A stretch of 64,000 nt of DNA from Microbacterium oleivorans (GCF_001644225.1 NZ_LSTV01000001.1:744001-808000), one strand, 5' to 3'; positions 50,401 through 59,012 are shown, numbered from the stretch's first letter. Notes: generated by a model not told the origin, from the letters alone. Made by a program: numbers and translations.

Positions 50401-51866
50401 CAGCGGCCCGGCGCGTAATCCTTGAGGAAGACGCCGAAGACGTCCTCGCCGGCTTCGCCACGGACGATGGGGTCGTAGACGCGAGCGGCCCCGTCGACGA
50501 GGTCCAGCGGGGCGTGGAACCCCTCCTCCGCGAGGCGCACCTTCGTCGGATGCGGCCGCTCGTCCGTGATCCATCCGGTGTCGACGCTCGTCATGAGGAT
50601 GCCGTCGCTCTCGAACATCTCGCGGGCGCTCGTCCGGGTCAGCATGTTGACCGCGGCTTTCGCCATGTTCGTGTGCGGATGCCCGGGGCCCTTGTACCCG
50701 CGTTCGAAGACACCCTCCATCGCGCTGACGTTGACGATGTAGGTCCGCCGGGCGGGGCTCGCGGCGAGCGAGGGCCGGAGCTTGGACACGAGGAGGAACG
50801 GCGCCGTCGTGTTCGCGAGCTGGACCTCGAGCATCTCGAGCGGATCCACCTCCTCGACGCGCTGAACCCAGGAGTTCGTGTGATCGAGGTCGGGGATCAG
50901 ACCGCCGGCGTCGATCGCCGTCCCCGCGGCGAGACGGTCGAGCGACGTCGACCCGGCGGCCATCGCCTCGCGCGTGAGCACGTCGGCGCGATCGGCCGCC
51001 GCGGCGAGGATCGGGTGCGCGCTCACCGACCGCTCGAGGGCCTCGGGGTGCCGGTCGTTGGTGTGCCCGAAGGTGACGAGTTCGGGCAGCGGGCCGTCGG
51101 GGAGCGGTGCGAGTTCGGCATCGACGAGCGGTTGGTAGGCGCCGGGGGAGCGGCGAACCGTCTGCGTCGCGTTGTTGATGAGCACGTCGAGCGGGCCTGC
51201 AGCGGCGACGTCGTCGGCGAGGGCGATCACCTGCGCCGGGTCGCGCAGATCGATGCCGACGATCTTCAACCGGTCGATCCACTCGGCCGAGTCCGGCAGT
51301 GCGCGGAACCGGCGCACGGCATCCCGCGGGAACCGCGTCGTGATGGTGGTGTGGGCGCCGTCGCGCAGCAGGCGCAGCGCGATGTACATGCCGATCTTCG
51401 CGCGCCCACCCGTGAGGAGCGCCCGCCGGCCGGTGAGGTCGGTCCGGGCATCCCGCTTCTCGTGGCTGAGGGCCGCGCAGTCGGGGCAGAGCTGGTGATA
51501 GAAGGCGTCGACGATCCTGTACGGCTGCTTGCAGATGTAGCAGCCGCGCGCCTTCTTGAGGACGCCGGCGATGGGGGCCGCGGTGCGGGCGGCGATGGGG
51601 ATGCCGCGCGTCTCGTCGTCGATGCGGTCCGGCGCTCCCGTCGCCGTCGCGTGGACGACCTCGCGGTCGGCGGTCGCGACGGCCTCACGGATCTCGCGGC
51701 GCCGTTCCTTCTTCGCCGCCTTGAACATCGCTGCGCTCGCCTGCCGGACGGCGATGAAGTCGGGGTGCGTCCGGGGGAGGGAGGGGAGGGTCGCGAGCAC
51801 CCGGAGAGTGGTGGCGAGATCGGCGGGATCGATCGCCGTGTCGGACGAGAGAGTGTCGGGAAGCAC
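50397..51866 (-). CDS. SDR-family oxidoreductase with N-terminal zinc site
   Basis: A 489-residue protein. N-terminal helical region (1-105), a zinc-ribbon-like pair of Cys motifs (CYICKQPYRIVDAFYHQLCPDC, shown by CYIC and CPDC), then an SDR Rossmann domain: RRALLTGGRAKIGMYIALRL, DLRDPAQ, NNATQTVRR and VNVSAMEG. The usual YxxxK reads TNMAK, so the catalytic Tyr is replaced by Thr while the Lys remains. Large SDRs of this kind are common in actinobacteria; substrate unknown. GTG start at 51866 with TACAAT 5 nt upstream. Confidence 0.78.
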   Translation of the reverse strand: MLPDTLSSDTAIDPADLATTLRVLATLPSLPRTHPDFIAVRQASAAMFKAAKKERRREIREAVATADREVVHATATGAPDRIDDETRGIPIAARTAAPIAGVLKKARGCYICKQPYRIVDAFYHQLCPDCAALSHEKRDARTDLTGRRALLTGGRAKIGMYIALRLLRDGAHTTITTRFPRDAVRRFRALPDSAEWIDRLKIVGIDLRDPAQVIALADDVAAAGPLDVLINNATQTVRRSPGAYQPLVDAELAPLPDGPLPELVTFGHTNDRHPEALERSVSAHPILAAAADRADVLTREAMAAGSTSLDRLAAGTAIDAGGLIPDLDHTNSWVQRVEEVDPLEMLEVQLANTTAPFLLVSKLRPSLAASPARRTYIVNVSAMEGVFERGYKGPGHPHTNMAKAAVNMLTRTSAREMFESDGILMTSVDTGWITDERPHPTKVRLAEEGFHAPLDLVDGAARVYDPIVRGEAGEDVFGVFLKDYAPGRW

Positions 51867-51901
51867 ACGAGATTGTACGTCGAGTCGGATGCCGAGCCTG
51901 T

Positions 51902-51907
51902 TAGCGT
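51902..51907 (+). promoter_or_regulatory. -10-like element TAGCGT, leaderless start of the Nudix gene
   Basis: TAGCGT ends 6 nt before the GTG at 51914, divergent from the SDR operon across 47 bp. Confidence 0.55.
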
Positions 51908-51913
51908 TCAGGC

Positions 51914-52324
51914 GTGACCGCCGCAGACGACGCCTCCGACCGCTCGATCCGGGTCTCGGCCGCCGTCATCCGCGACGCCTCCGGACGGCTGCTGCTGGTC
52001 CGCAAGACGGGCACGACGGCCTTCATGCAGCCCGGTGGCAAGCCCGAGACGGGGGAGGGCCCGGCCGAGACGCTCGTCCGCGAGCTGCGCGAGGAGCTCG
52101 GTGTCGACGTCGCCGTCGACGACCTCCGATCCCGGGGTGTCTTCCGGGCGGCCGCAGCGAACGAGGCCGGGCATACGGTGGTCGCGGACGTGTTCGAGGT
52201 CCGCCTCGGTCGCCAGGAGCCGCGCGTCGCGGCGGAGATCGCCGAACTCCGGTGGGTCGGCGAGGCGGAGGCGCAGGCGCTGGAGGTCGCGCCGCTCGCG
52301 CGCGACTACTTCCTCTTGGAGTGA
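51914..52324 (+). CDS. Nudix hydrolase
   Basis: A 136-residue Nudix protein; the Nudix box is complete (GKPETGEGPAETLVRELREE followed by LGV), with all metal-binding Glu residues. The entry RVSAAVIRDASGRLLLVRK and FMQPGGK match small NUDIX pyrophosphohydrolases acting on nucleoside diphosphate derivatives; substrate unknown. GTG start with TAGCGT 6 nt upstream. The tmRNA promoter lies directly after the stop. Confidence 0.87.
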   Translation: MTAADDASDRSIRVSAAVIRDASGRLLLVRKTGTTAFMQPGGKPETGEGPAETLVRELREELGVDVAVDDLRSRGVFRAAAANEAGHTVVADVFEVRLGRQEPRVAAEIAELRWVGEAEAQALEVAPLARDYFLLE

Positions 52325-52341
52325 GCCGGCCGTCCGGGTGG

Positions 52342-52347
52342 TATTCT
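52342..52347 (+). promoter_or_regulatory. -10 element TATTCT of ssrA
   Basis: TATTCT lies 79 bp before the mature tmRNA 5' end, giving a precursor with a leader of about 70 nt to be trimmed. A -35 is not clear. Confidence 0.5.
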
Positions 52348-52425
52348 GGGATGCTCGGACGCTCCGGCATCCGAGACAGGACAACTCCACAGTGTGACAA
52401 CGGTCCACACGCCGTCAGGCGTCTC

Positions 52426-52795
52426 GGGGATGATCGGTTTCGACATCGCCTGTGACTCTGCGGGAAGCGGGCCGAGGATGCAGGGTTATCTCGTTAACGA
52501 TCTCTGCGAACCAATAACTGCCGAAAAGAAGCAGTCCGACTTCGCCCTCGCTGCGTAAGCAGCGAGCCCGAGTCCGTCAGTCCGTGAGTGATCCCCTCGC
52601 GGTCCCTGGCGTCATCTAAGGGATCTCGCTGCGTGACGTCGCCTGAGCGTCACGCGGGACTTTCCTCAGGCTGGGCTCGTCGACTTATGTGTCTGTACTG
52701 AAGGTCGGAGCCGAGCAGAACGCCTTTTACAGACTGCGCCCGGAGAAGACGCCGTCTCTCAGCGATGGACGGGGGTTCGATTCCCCCCATCTCCA
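52426..52795 (+). ncRNA. ssrA: tmRNA
   Basis: The 5' end GGGGATGATCGGTTTCGACA and the 3' T-arm/acceptor (GGGGGTTCGATTCCCCCC then CATCTCCA) form the tRNA-like half; GGGGATG pairs with CATCTCC. The tag reading frame at 52520-52558 encodes AEKKQSDFALAA followed by TAA, a typical actinobacterial degradation tag ending in ALAA. CCA is not encoded (A is followed by CGA). About 370 nt. Works with SmpB encoded 2.2 kb upstream. Confidence 0.96.
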
Positions 52796-52814
52796 CGAAC
52801 CGTTGTCACGGAGT

Positions 52815-52850
52815 GAAGCCCCCGGTGTCCGTACGGATGCCGGGGGCTTC
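52815..52850 (+). terminator. Hairpin after tmRNA
   Basis: GAAGCCCCCGG (52815-52825) and CCGGGGGCTTC (52840-52850) form an 11-bp stem 20 bp after the tmRNA. The convergent lipoprotein gene ends 9 bp later, so it probably terminates both. Confidence 0.75.
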
Positions 52851-52858
52851 GTCGTGCG

Positions 52859-53431
52859 TCAGCCGAGCTCGATGAGATCCAGGCCCTGCCGGGTGTCCGA
52901 GACTTTCACCCAGCCGTCGCCGAAGAGGTAGGTGACGCCGTATCCCTGATCGTCCACGCGGAGCGCCGCGTCCGGGTCCTCGGTGATGATCACGCCGGCG
53001 TCGTCGTCCTCGCGGAGCCATCCCTCCGCCTCGAGCGCCGCCTCGGTCGCGTCGGCATCGGCCTCGGAGATCGGGGACCACCCGAAGAGGACGAGGTCGT
53101 CGTTGGTGGGGGAGCTGAAGTCGCCCCAGGTGCACGCCGTGCCGTCGGGGAGCTCGAGGTCCAGGATCACGAACGGATCTTCGCGGACCGTCCACCCCGT
53201 CGCCGTGAACGCGTCGACGGTCTCCGGCGAGAGCATGTTCTCGCACGTCACGTCGGCGGGATCGATGGTCGGTGGGGCGGATGCCGCGGGTGCGGAGGCG
53301 CCCGGGGCGGGAGCCGCCGCCGTCGCTCCGGCCTGTCCCGGCGTGGGACTGCACGCCGTGGCGAGGAGCACCGTGAGGCCGCTCGCCGCCACCGCGGCGG
53401 CGAGGCGCGCCCCGTGTCGCGCGGACCTCAC
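52859..53431 (-). CDS. Lipoprotein of unknown function
   Basis: A 190-residue protein with a lipoprotein signal: basic start (VRSARHGARL), hydrophobic stretch, lipobox LATAC with Cys27. The mature part begins with an Ala/Pro/Gly linker and has two Cys that may form a disulphide (CENML and CTWGDF), plus repeated Asp/Glu-rich segments. DUF3558-like or related actinobacterial lipoprotein folds are possible; not assigned. The GTG overlaps the upstream phosphatase stop (GTGA). Confidence 0.7.
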   Translation of the reverse strand: MRSARHGARLAAAVAASGLTVLLATACSPTPGQAGATAAAPAPGASAPAASAPPTIDPADVTCENMLSPETVDAFTATGWTVREDPFVILDLELPDGTACTWGDFSSPTNDDLVLFGWSPISEADADATEAALEAEGWLREDDDAGVIITEDPDAALRVDDQGYGVTYLFGDGWVKVSDTRQGLDLIELG

Positions 53432-54252
53432 GCGCCGAGCATCCCGAGGAACTCGTCGTGGAGGATGCCGTTGGTCGCCAGCGACGACAGCGCATCGAGT
53501 CGTTCGGCCCCGTGGATGTCGGTGAAGCGGCCGCCGGCCTCGAGGATGATCGGCACGTGCGCGGCGATGTCGTACTCGCGGACCCCGAACTCGGCGACGA
53601 ACTCCAGACGGCCCTCGGCGAGCAGCATGTAGGGCCAGGCGTCGCCGTAGCCGCGGTCGCGCCACACGGCGCGCGAGAGGCGCAGCAGGTCGTCCGCGCG
53701 TTCCTCGGCATCCCACTGCGCGATGCTCTGGAAGCTGATGCTCGCGTCGGAGAGCGACGCGACGTCGGAGGTGCGGATGCGGCGGGTCTCACCGTCGGCG
53801 GAACGGGTCCACGCACCGGCGCCCGTGGCGCCCCACCAGCGACGGGAGATGGCCGGCTGGCTGACCACGCCGACCCGCGGCACGCCGCCCACGACGAGCG
53901 AGATCAGGGTCGCCCACATCGGGATGCCCTTCAGGTAGTTCGCCGTGCCGTCGATCGGGTCGATGATCCACTGCCGCGATCCGTCGCCGGTCGTGCCGAA
54001 CTCCTCGCCGAAGACACCGTCTGCGGGTCGCTCCGCCGCGAGCAGGTCGCGGATGGCCCGCTCGGTCGCGAGGTCCGCCTCGGTCACATGCGTCGCGTCG
54101 GCCTTCGTGCGGACGTCGAGGTCCGGCGCGTCGAAACGCTCCATCGCGACGCGGTCCGCGGCATCCGCGAGGCGCAGGGCGAGCGCGAGGTCGTCCGTCA
54201 CGTCGCCGTCGAAGGGGGCGGTCCAGTCCGTCGCGGAGGGCAGAGGCGTCAC
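53428..54252 (-). CDS. Inositol monophosphatase family protein (HisN-like)
   Basis: A 274-residue Mg-dependent phosphatase: TKADATHVTEADLATERAI (substrate/metal Glu-Asp), GEEFG, the metal-binding signature WIIDPIDGTANY, and GYGDAWPYMLLAEG near the end. In actinobacteria such proteins include histidinol-phosphatase HisN and inositol-1-phosphatases; sequence does not decide. GTG start with TATCCT exactly 6 nt upstream. Confidence 0.87.
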   Translation of the reverse strand: MTPLPSATDWTAPFDGDVTDDLALALRLADAADRVAMERFDAPDLDVRTKADATHVTEADLATERAIRDLLAAERPADGVFGEEFGTTGDGSRQWIIDPIDGTANYLKGIPMWATLISLVVGGVPRVGVVSQPAISRRWWGATGAGAWTRSADGETRRIRTSDVASLSDASISFQSIAQWDAEERADDLLRLSRAVWRDRGYGDAWPYMLLAEGRLEFVAEFGVREYDIAAHVPIILEAGGRFTDIHGAERLDALSSLATNGILHDEFLGMLGA

Positions 54253-54258
54253 GGCTCC

Positions 54259-54264
54259 AGGATA
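54259..54264 (-). promoter_or_regulatory. -10-like element TATCCT, leaderless start of the phosphatase operon
   Basis: Minus-strand TATCCT ends 6 nt before the GTG at 54252. Confidence 0.5.
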
Positions 54265-54367
54265 CGTGCTGCGCCTGGCGCCCTCATGAGTGCCGAGGGC
54301 GTCTCGATTGGCGGAGCAGCCGATCGTGATGCTAGTGTTGACCCTCGGTTCGAGTTCTTCGAATCAC

Positions 54368-54440
54368 GCACCTCTAGCTCAATCGGCAGAGCAACTGACT
54401 CTTAATCAGTGGGTTCTGGGTTCGAGTCCCAGGGGGTGCA
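54368..54440 (+). tRNA. tRNA-Lys (CTT)
   Basis: 73 nt, acceptor GCACCTC pairing with GGGGTGC, anticodon loop ACTCTTAAT region with anticodon CTT, T-loop GTTCGAGTC. No encoded CCA. Confidence 0.95.
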
Positions 54441-54445
54441 CGGAC

Positions 54446-54477
54446 GGCCCCGGTCACTCTCGCCAGTGACCGGGGCC
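54446..54477 (+). terminator. Terminator after tRNA-Lys
   Basis: GGCCCCGGTCACT (54446-54458) and AGTGACCGGGGCC (54465-54477) form a perfect 13-bp stem with a 6-nt loop, followed by TTCTGCTTCTG. Confidence 0.85.
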
Positions 54478-54506
54478 TTCTGCTTCTGCAGTGTCGGATG
54501 CCCCGG

Positions 54507-55505
54507 TCAGAGCCACTTCTTGCGCTTGAAGACCGCGTAGAGCACGACCGAGCTCGCGACCATCAAGCCGAGGGCCATCGGGTACCCGAAGGTCCAATGC
54601 AGCTCGGGCATGTTGTCGAAGTTCATGCCGTAGACCGTGCCGACCAGAGTCGGCCCGAACAGGATCGCCGCCCACCCGGAGATCTTCTTGACCTGCTCGT
54701 TCTGTTCGAGCGAGGTGTCGGTCTGCCGCTGCGTGACGAGCGTGGAATGGACGGTCAGGGCGTTGTCGAGGATCGAGCGAAATGCGACGATGCGCTCGTT
54801 GAGACGGATGACGTGGTCCAGCACGTCCCGCAGCGAGCGCTGCAACTCGATGTCGACCTTGTACTTCTCGGACCCCTGCAGCAGCCGCTGCAGCATGTCG
54901 TCGAGCGGAAGCGTCGACTTGTGCAGGGCGATCACCTCGCGCGCCAGCGTATAGATGCGCTGCGACAGCCCGGCATCCGATCCGCTGAACAGCGTCTCCT
55001 CGATCTCGTCGATGTCGTTCTCGACCCCGGCGAGCACGGGGGAGTACTCGTCCACCACCTGGTCGAGGATGGCGTACAGGACCGCCTCCGGACCCATGCG
55101 CAGCAGTTCCGGCTGGTGCTCCATCCTCGCCCGCACCTGCGTGAGGTCCGGCGAGTCCGCGTGCCGGATCGTCACCACGAACTCGGGACCGACGAAGACG
55201 TGCAGCTCCCCGAAGTCCACCGAATCCGTCGTGTCGTCGTACCGCGCCGGTCGCAGCACCGTGAACAGCACGTCGCCGTACCGCTCGAGCTTGGCGCGCT
55301 GATGCCCGGCGAGGGCGTCCTCGACGGCGAGCGGGTGCAGGGAGAACTCCGTGGCGACGGCGGCGACTTCCTCCTCGGTCGGGCGGTAGAGGCCGATCCA
55401 CGCCATGCCGTGGTGGTCGCGCATATGCTCGAAGGTCTCGCTGAGGTTCACCGGATCCTGGATCCGGCGGCCGTCCACGTACACGGCGTTGTCGACGATG
55501 GGCAT
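54507..55505 (-). CDS. corA: CorA-family magnesium/cobalt transporter
   Basis: A 332-residue channel subunit: cytoplasmic N-terminal domain (1-260) with long helices (VLYAILDQVVDEYSPVLAGV onward) and two C-terminal helices. The selectivity motif GMN is present in VYGMNFDNMPEL, and the basic tail KRKKWL follows the last helix, as in CorA pentamers. ATG at 55505. It transports Mg2+ or Co2+/Ni2+. Confidence 0.92.
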   Translation of the reverse strand: MPIVDNAVYVDGRRIQDPVNLSETFEHMRDHHGMAWIGLYRPTEEEVAAVATEFSLHPLAVEDALAGHQRAKLERYGDVLFTVLRPARYDDTTDSVDFGELHVFVGPEFVVTIRHADSPDLTQVRARMEHQPELLRMGPEAVLYAILDQVVDEYSPVLAGVENDIDEIEETLFSGSDAGLSQRIYTLAREVIALHKSTLPLDDMLQRLLQGSEKYKVDIELQRSLRDVLDHVIRLNERIVAFRSILDNALTVHSTLVTQRQTDTSLEQNEQVKKISGWAAILFGPTLVGTVYGMNFDNMPELHWTFGYPMALGLMVASSVVLYAVFKRKKWL

Positions 55506-55578
55506 GGGTCGATTCTCCGCGGTCGAGGAGGGAGGATGCCGCGCCGCGCCGCGCCGCGGTGCACGGACGGGCCGGGAG

Positions 55579-55959
55579 TCAGCCGAGGTTCGGCTTGAGC
55601 TCCTGCCGTATCGCCTCGAAGTTGTCGGGGGTCACCTTCCATCGCATCGGGTCGGTGTCCTCGAAGGTGATCTCGTACGCCTTGGCGTCGCGGTCGAACT
55701 GCAGCAGGAACTTCGCGGGCAGCTCGGCGCCCTCGGGGTAGCGGTCGGCGAGGTAGGCGTCTACGGCGGGCTTGATCTGAGAGGGACGTGAGGCGACCGC
55801 CGAGACGGTTCCGTCCGGGGAGTAGGCGTAGCCCGACGTCTCGCTCAGTCGCCCCCCGCCGAGGCTGATCACCATCGCCAGTGACTTCCAGTCGTCGCGC
55901 GCGCCCTGCATGTTCGTGACGATCGCACGGATGAGTTCCGTCGTCGGATCAGTGGACAT
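55579..55959 (-). CDS. Putative immunity protein (YezG/DUF600-like)
   Basis: A 126-residue acidic protein: MSTDPTTELIRAIVTNMQGA, WKSLAMVISLGGG, YAYSPDGTVSAVAS, AYEITFEDTDPMRWKVTPDN, consistent in size and pattern with YezG-like (DUF600) antitoxins that neutralise LXG/WXG nuclease toxins. GAAGGAG precedes the ATG. It starts 14 bp after the nuclease gene stop, the standard effector-immunity order. Family by pattern, not by search. Confidence 0.65.
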   Translation of the reverse strand: MSTDPTTELIRAIVTNMQGARDDWKSLAMVISLGGGRLSETSGYAYSPDGTVSAVASRPSQIKPAVDAYLADRYPEGAELPAKFLLQFDRDAKAYEITFEDTDPMRWKVTPDNFEAIRQELKPNLG

Positions 55960-55973
55960 GACTCTCCTTCGGC

Positions 55974-56612
55974 TCACGAGATCGGGGGCATCTCCGCGCT
56001 GGGGACGCGGGTGAAGACCTGACCGGGTTGGTTGTAGAAGTAGGGGTAAGCCTGCAGGATCTGCTCGCCGGTGTTCGGGTTGGTGACGGTGTACGAGACT
56101 TCGAACGTATCAGGGAGCGCTGCTCCGGGGGGATACACGTCGATCGTGTAGTCGACCTGATAGCCCCGTCGGGACCACGCGGCCCATTCGTTCTCCATGA
56201 CACGCCACGCGACGCGGTTGAGGTTGGATGCCTGCGGAACGATTCCGGGGTCTGCGGTGTCGCCGAAGAATCGGTGGCCGCCGAGGTGCCCGCCGTCGTA
56301 GTCGCCGGGCACGCTGTTGCCGACCGCCGTCGCATTGTCTCCGCGCGTCGAGCTGCCGAAGTCTTCGCGGATGTGGCCGTACTCGGTGATCGGTCGGCCC
56401 GTGGCGGGATCGTAGACGGTGACTTTCGCATTGCCCCCGCGGTTGGTAACGACGGCGTTGTTGAAGTTGTCCTCGTCCCGCACCCGCCGCACGATCGTGT
56501 CGAGGTGGCCGTCCATGTTGTCGGCGACCTGGTGCAGTCGGTCCTTGAGGCGTCCCGCGCCGATGACGACGGCTTCGCGTGCCTCACGGAAGACCGGCTT
56601 GAGACCGCTCAT
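55974..56612 (-). CDS. DNA/RNA non-specific endonuclease domain toxin
   Basis: A 212-residue protein. N-terminal helical linker (1-50), then an endonuclease NS_2-type domain: KVTVYDPATGRPITEYGHI, DGGHLGGHRFFGDTADPGIV (catalytic His109 in DGGHL), PQASNLNRVAWRVMENEW (Asn130 region for metal). These are motifs of NucA-like toxins in polymorphic systems. It starts on the stop of the WXG100-like gene (TGATG) and is followed by the immunity gene, so it is probably delivered by a type VII-like secretion route as a two-chain toxin. Confidence 0.82.
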   Translation of the reverse strand: MSGLKPVFREAREAVVIGAGRLKDRLHQVADNMDGHLDTIVRRVRDEDNFNNAVVTNRGGNAKVTVYDPATGRPITEYGHIREDFGSSTRGDNATAVGNSVPGDYDGGHLGGHRFFGDTADPGIVPQASNLNRVAWRVMENEWAAWSRRGYQVDYTIDVYPPGAALPDTFEVSYTVTNPNTGEQILQAYPYFYNQPGQVFTRVPSAEMPPIS

Positions 56613-57319
56613 CAGGCATCCCCTCCGAAGTCGAGCGCGGAGAACTCCGCGAAGAAGGTCGAGGTGACCGTCTGGATGTCGGCTCCGTGGAGCTTCATGT
56701 CCGACCGGGCCGATTCGAGCGCCGCGAGGTCGGCGTGGAACTCGTCCGAGTCCCCGGCGGCACCCTCGACGAGGGGCGCGTCGAGGACGGCGTCGACGAC
56801 CGCGGGCAGGTGCTCGGCCATCGGCTCGATGACGGCCGGCGCGAGCTGCATGATGAGTTGCTCGACCGCGATGTCGACGGCGGCGTTGAGCAGCTTCTTC
56901 TTGATGAGCAGCATCGGACCGGCGCCCGCCGCGGTGAGGGGATTCGTCAGCATCGCGACGAGCGTGACGAGGGTGGACGTGACGTCGACGATGACCTTCA
57001 TCTTGAGCGCGAAGATCGCCTCGGCGCCGAGGTCCATCGCCGTCGCCGCGGGCGGCATGAGGTCGATGAGCTTCTGGAGGTTCTGCGAGCGGTTGGCGGT
57101 CCACGCGCCGAGCGTCGCCGGTCCGGTCTGCCCCTGGATCGCGACGCTGATGTCGTTGCTCATCTTGCGGTCGACCGCCTGGATGACGGATTCGAGATCG
57201 GTGCCGAGGCCGCGCAGCAGGTCGGCACCCTTGCGCACCTCGTCCTCGTCGATGTCCGGCCACTCGAAGCCGAGCTTCTCCATGACCCACACGAGCTCGT
57301 TCGGCAACATCATGCCCAT
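56612..57319 (-). CDS. WXG100-like (CpnT N-terminal type) secretion domain protein
   Basis: A 235-residue mainly helical protein: MGMMLPNELVWVMEKLGFEW, PDIDEDEVRKGADLLRGLGT opening, two hydrophobic helices in the middle (about 105-150) and a helical tail ending in AEFSALDFGG. The opening is that of WXG100-like/CpnT N-terminal domains, normally fused to a C-terminal toxin; here the toxin is a separate overlapping gene. Strong ribosome site AGGAGGT before the ATG. Confidence 0.75.
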   Translation of the reverse strand: MGMMLPNELVWVMEKLGFEWPDIDEDEVRKGADLLRGLGTDLESVIQAVDRKMSNDISVAIQGQTGPATLGAWTANRSQNLQKLIDLMPPAATAMDLGAEAIFALKMKVIVDVTSTLVTLVAMLTNPLTAAGAGPMLLIKKKLLNAAVDIAVEQLIMQLAPAVIEPMAEHLPAVVDAVLDAPLVEGAAGDSDEFHADLAALESARSDMKLHGADIQTVTSTFFAEFSALDFGGDA

Positions 57320-57394
57320 CGCGCCACCTCCTGGTCCGAGGATAGGAATCGCCCGAGGGCCGGTCCATGGGGAGAACTCCCCGCCGGCGCTGCC

Positions 57395-57607
57395 TCAGGA
57401 GGAGAGCTTCGACAGCGCGGAGCCCTTGTGCGCGGCCTTCGCCCCGGTCTTCTCGGACTCCACGATGTAGGCGGGCTCGTCGCTCGACGCGGTGAAGTCC
57501 TGCCCGTCGAAGGTGAAGTCCTTCGTCTTCCGCTCGACGATCGTGCCGTGGGTGCGTCCCTGGGAGGTGTTCCAGCTGACCCGGTCGCCCTTCTTCAACG
57601 CTGCCAT
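57395..57607 (-). CDS. DUF2945 (HVA1/Tudor-like) small protein
   Basis: A 70-residue protein: KKGDRVSWNTSQGRTHGTIV, FTFDGQDFTASSDEPAYIVE and a Lys/Ala-rich end (GAKAAHKGSALSKL), the DUF2945 pattern. ATG at 57607 overlaps the last codons of the upstream membrane-protein gene. Family of unknown function, often stress-linked. Confidence 0.85.
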   Translation of the reverse strand: MAALKKGDRVSWNTSQGRTHGTIVERKTKDFTFDGQDFTASSDEPAYIVESEKTGAKAAHKGSALSKLSS

Positions 57608-58197
57608 GATGCGTCCTTCCTGTCCGCCGCGCGATTCGCGGCTCGGTCGATGCGGATCCGTGCGAGGACGATGCCCATCAGGAGGGCGCCCGCCCCTCCC
57701 ACGGCCATGTCCCCGATGGTGTCCGGGTAGGTGACGAAGATCTCGGAGTCCACGAACGTCTTCCCGAGCCACTCGACCATCTCCCAGATCGCACTGATGG
57801 CGAGCCCGATGGTCGGCAGAAGGACGACCGCGGTGCGCCGCCTGGACGGGCCGGGGAGGACGCCGGATCGCTGCAGGGCGACGTACCCGATCGACGCGAT
57901 GATGCCCGTCGCCACGAAGTGCACGACGAGATCCCACCACGCGATCGACCGGTACAGGTCGAGGACGTTGCTCCACGCGGCGACGCTGACGGTCACTCCG
58001 TAGAGGACGTCGAACCACGGAAGCACACCGAGCAGGCGCGGGACGAGGAGGGCGGGCAGTGCGAGTGCGAGGATTCCGGCATCCGTCGGAGTCCACCAGA
58101 CGAAGGCGGCCAGGACGCTGATCAGGCCGAGGAGACGGATGCCGTCGGCCGCCCATTCCGCCGGCGACGCCGGCGGGCGCAGGAAGTCCTCCCTCAT
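57595..58197 (-). CDS. Polytopic membrane protein of unknown function
   Basis: A 200-residue protein with about five to six hydrophobic helices; conserved-looking polar residues lie inside them (LYRSIAWWDLVVHFVATGII, AISAIWEMVEWLGKTFVD), a pattern seen in DUF2238/YjdF-like membrane proteins (D-x3-H and E-x2-E in helices). The start overlaps the upstream phosphohydrolase stop (ATGA). Function unknown. Confidence 0.7.
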   Translation of the reverse strand: MREDFLRPPASPAEWAADGIRLLGLISVLAAFVWWTPTDAGILALALPALLVPRLLGVLPWFDVLYGVTVSVAAWSNVLDLYRSIAWWDLVVHFVATGIIASIGYVALQRSGVLPGPSRRRTAVVLLPTIGLAISAIWEMVEWLGKTFVDSEIFVTYPDTIGDMAVGGAGALLMGIVLARIRIDRAANRAADRKDASWQR

Positions 58198-59012
58198 CGC
58201 GGCACCTCGAGAGCGGCATGGACGGCCAGGTGGTCGCTCGGCGCGATCCCGTCCTCGGTTCGCGCGTCGATTCCGACCCGCTCGACCTCGATGTCCGACG
58301 TTGCGAGGATCACGTCGATCCGCTTGCCGTCGCGGACGGGTGCCCGGTAGCCCGCGTACGTGCCCCAGGCGGGGGTCACCCTCTCCGCGGCGACCGTCCA
58401 CGTGTCCGTCAGCAGATCGCCGGCGCGCAGGGCGCGGAGTGCCTCGGACTCCGCCCCGGTGTTCATGTCGCCGAGCACGAGGGTCGGGAGTCCGGTACCG
58501 CGCACCTCGGAGCGGATGGCTTCCACCCCGCGCATCCTGGACCGCGCGGAGAAGGGGTCGAGGTGCGTGTTGACGACGGCGAAGCGTGCACCCGTGATGC
58601 GGTCGCGGAAGGCGCCGACCGTGACGATCCGGGGCACGAGGTTGCCCCAGGACCGGGTGCCGAGGACGTCGGGTGTGTCGGACAGTGCGCGTTGACGGTG
58701 GTGGAGCAGTTCGAGCCGGTCTCGATCGAAGAACACCGGACAACCCTCGCCGCGCCCGCCTCGTCGACGTCCCACGCCAATGCGCGCGAACGACGGTCCG
58801 AGGGCGGCGGCGATCTCCGCTGCGGGACCGGGGAGGACCTCCTGGGCGCACAGGATGCTGGGGCTCTCCCGCCGGAGCATCGAGACGAGGGCGGGGCGGC
58901 GGCGTGCCCAGCGATCCGACGGCGAAGAGAGCAGCGAGGGCATCGGACGACGCACGTTCAGCGTCATCACGTGGAGGAGCGGAGCTTCCACGGTTCCGAG
59001 GAGGCGGTTCAC
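58194..59012 (-). CDS. Endonuclease/exonuclease/phosphatase family hydrolase
   Basis: A 272-residue EEP-fold Mg-dependent phosphodiesterase: MTLNVRRPM (metal Asn), ILCAQEVLPG (metal Glu), VVNTHLDPF, LPTLVLGDMNTG (catalytic Asp/Asn) and APSDHLAVHAAL (terminal Asp-His). No signal peptide, so substrate is probably cytoplasmic (nucleic acid or phosphoester). GTG overlaps the GT2 stop upstream (GTGA). Confidence 0.85.
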   Translation of the reverse strand: MNRLLGTVEAPLLHVMTLNVRRPMPSLLSSPSDRWARRRPALVSMLRRESPSILCAQEVLPGPAAEIAAALGPSFARIGVGRRRGGRGEGCPVFFDRDRLELLHHRQRALSDTPDVLGTRSWGNLVPRIVTVGAFRDRITGARFAVVNTHLDPFSARSRMRGVEAIRSEVRGTGLPTLVLGDMNTGAESEALRALRAGDLLTDTWTVAAERVTPAWGTYAGYRAPVRDGKRIDVILATSDIEVERVGIDARTEDGIAPSDHLAVHAALEVPR

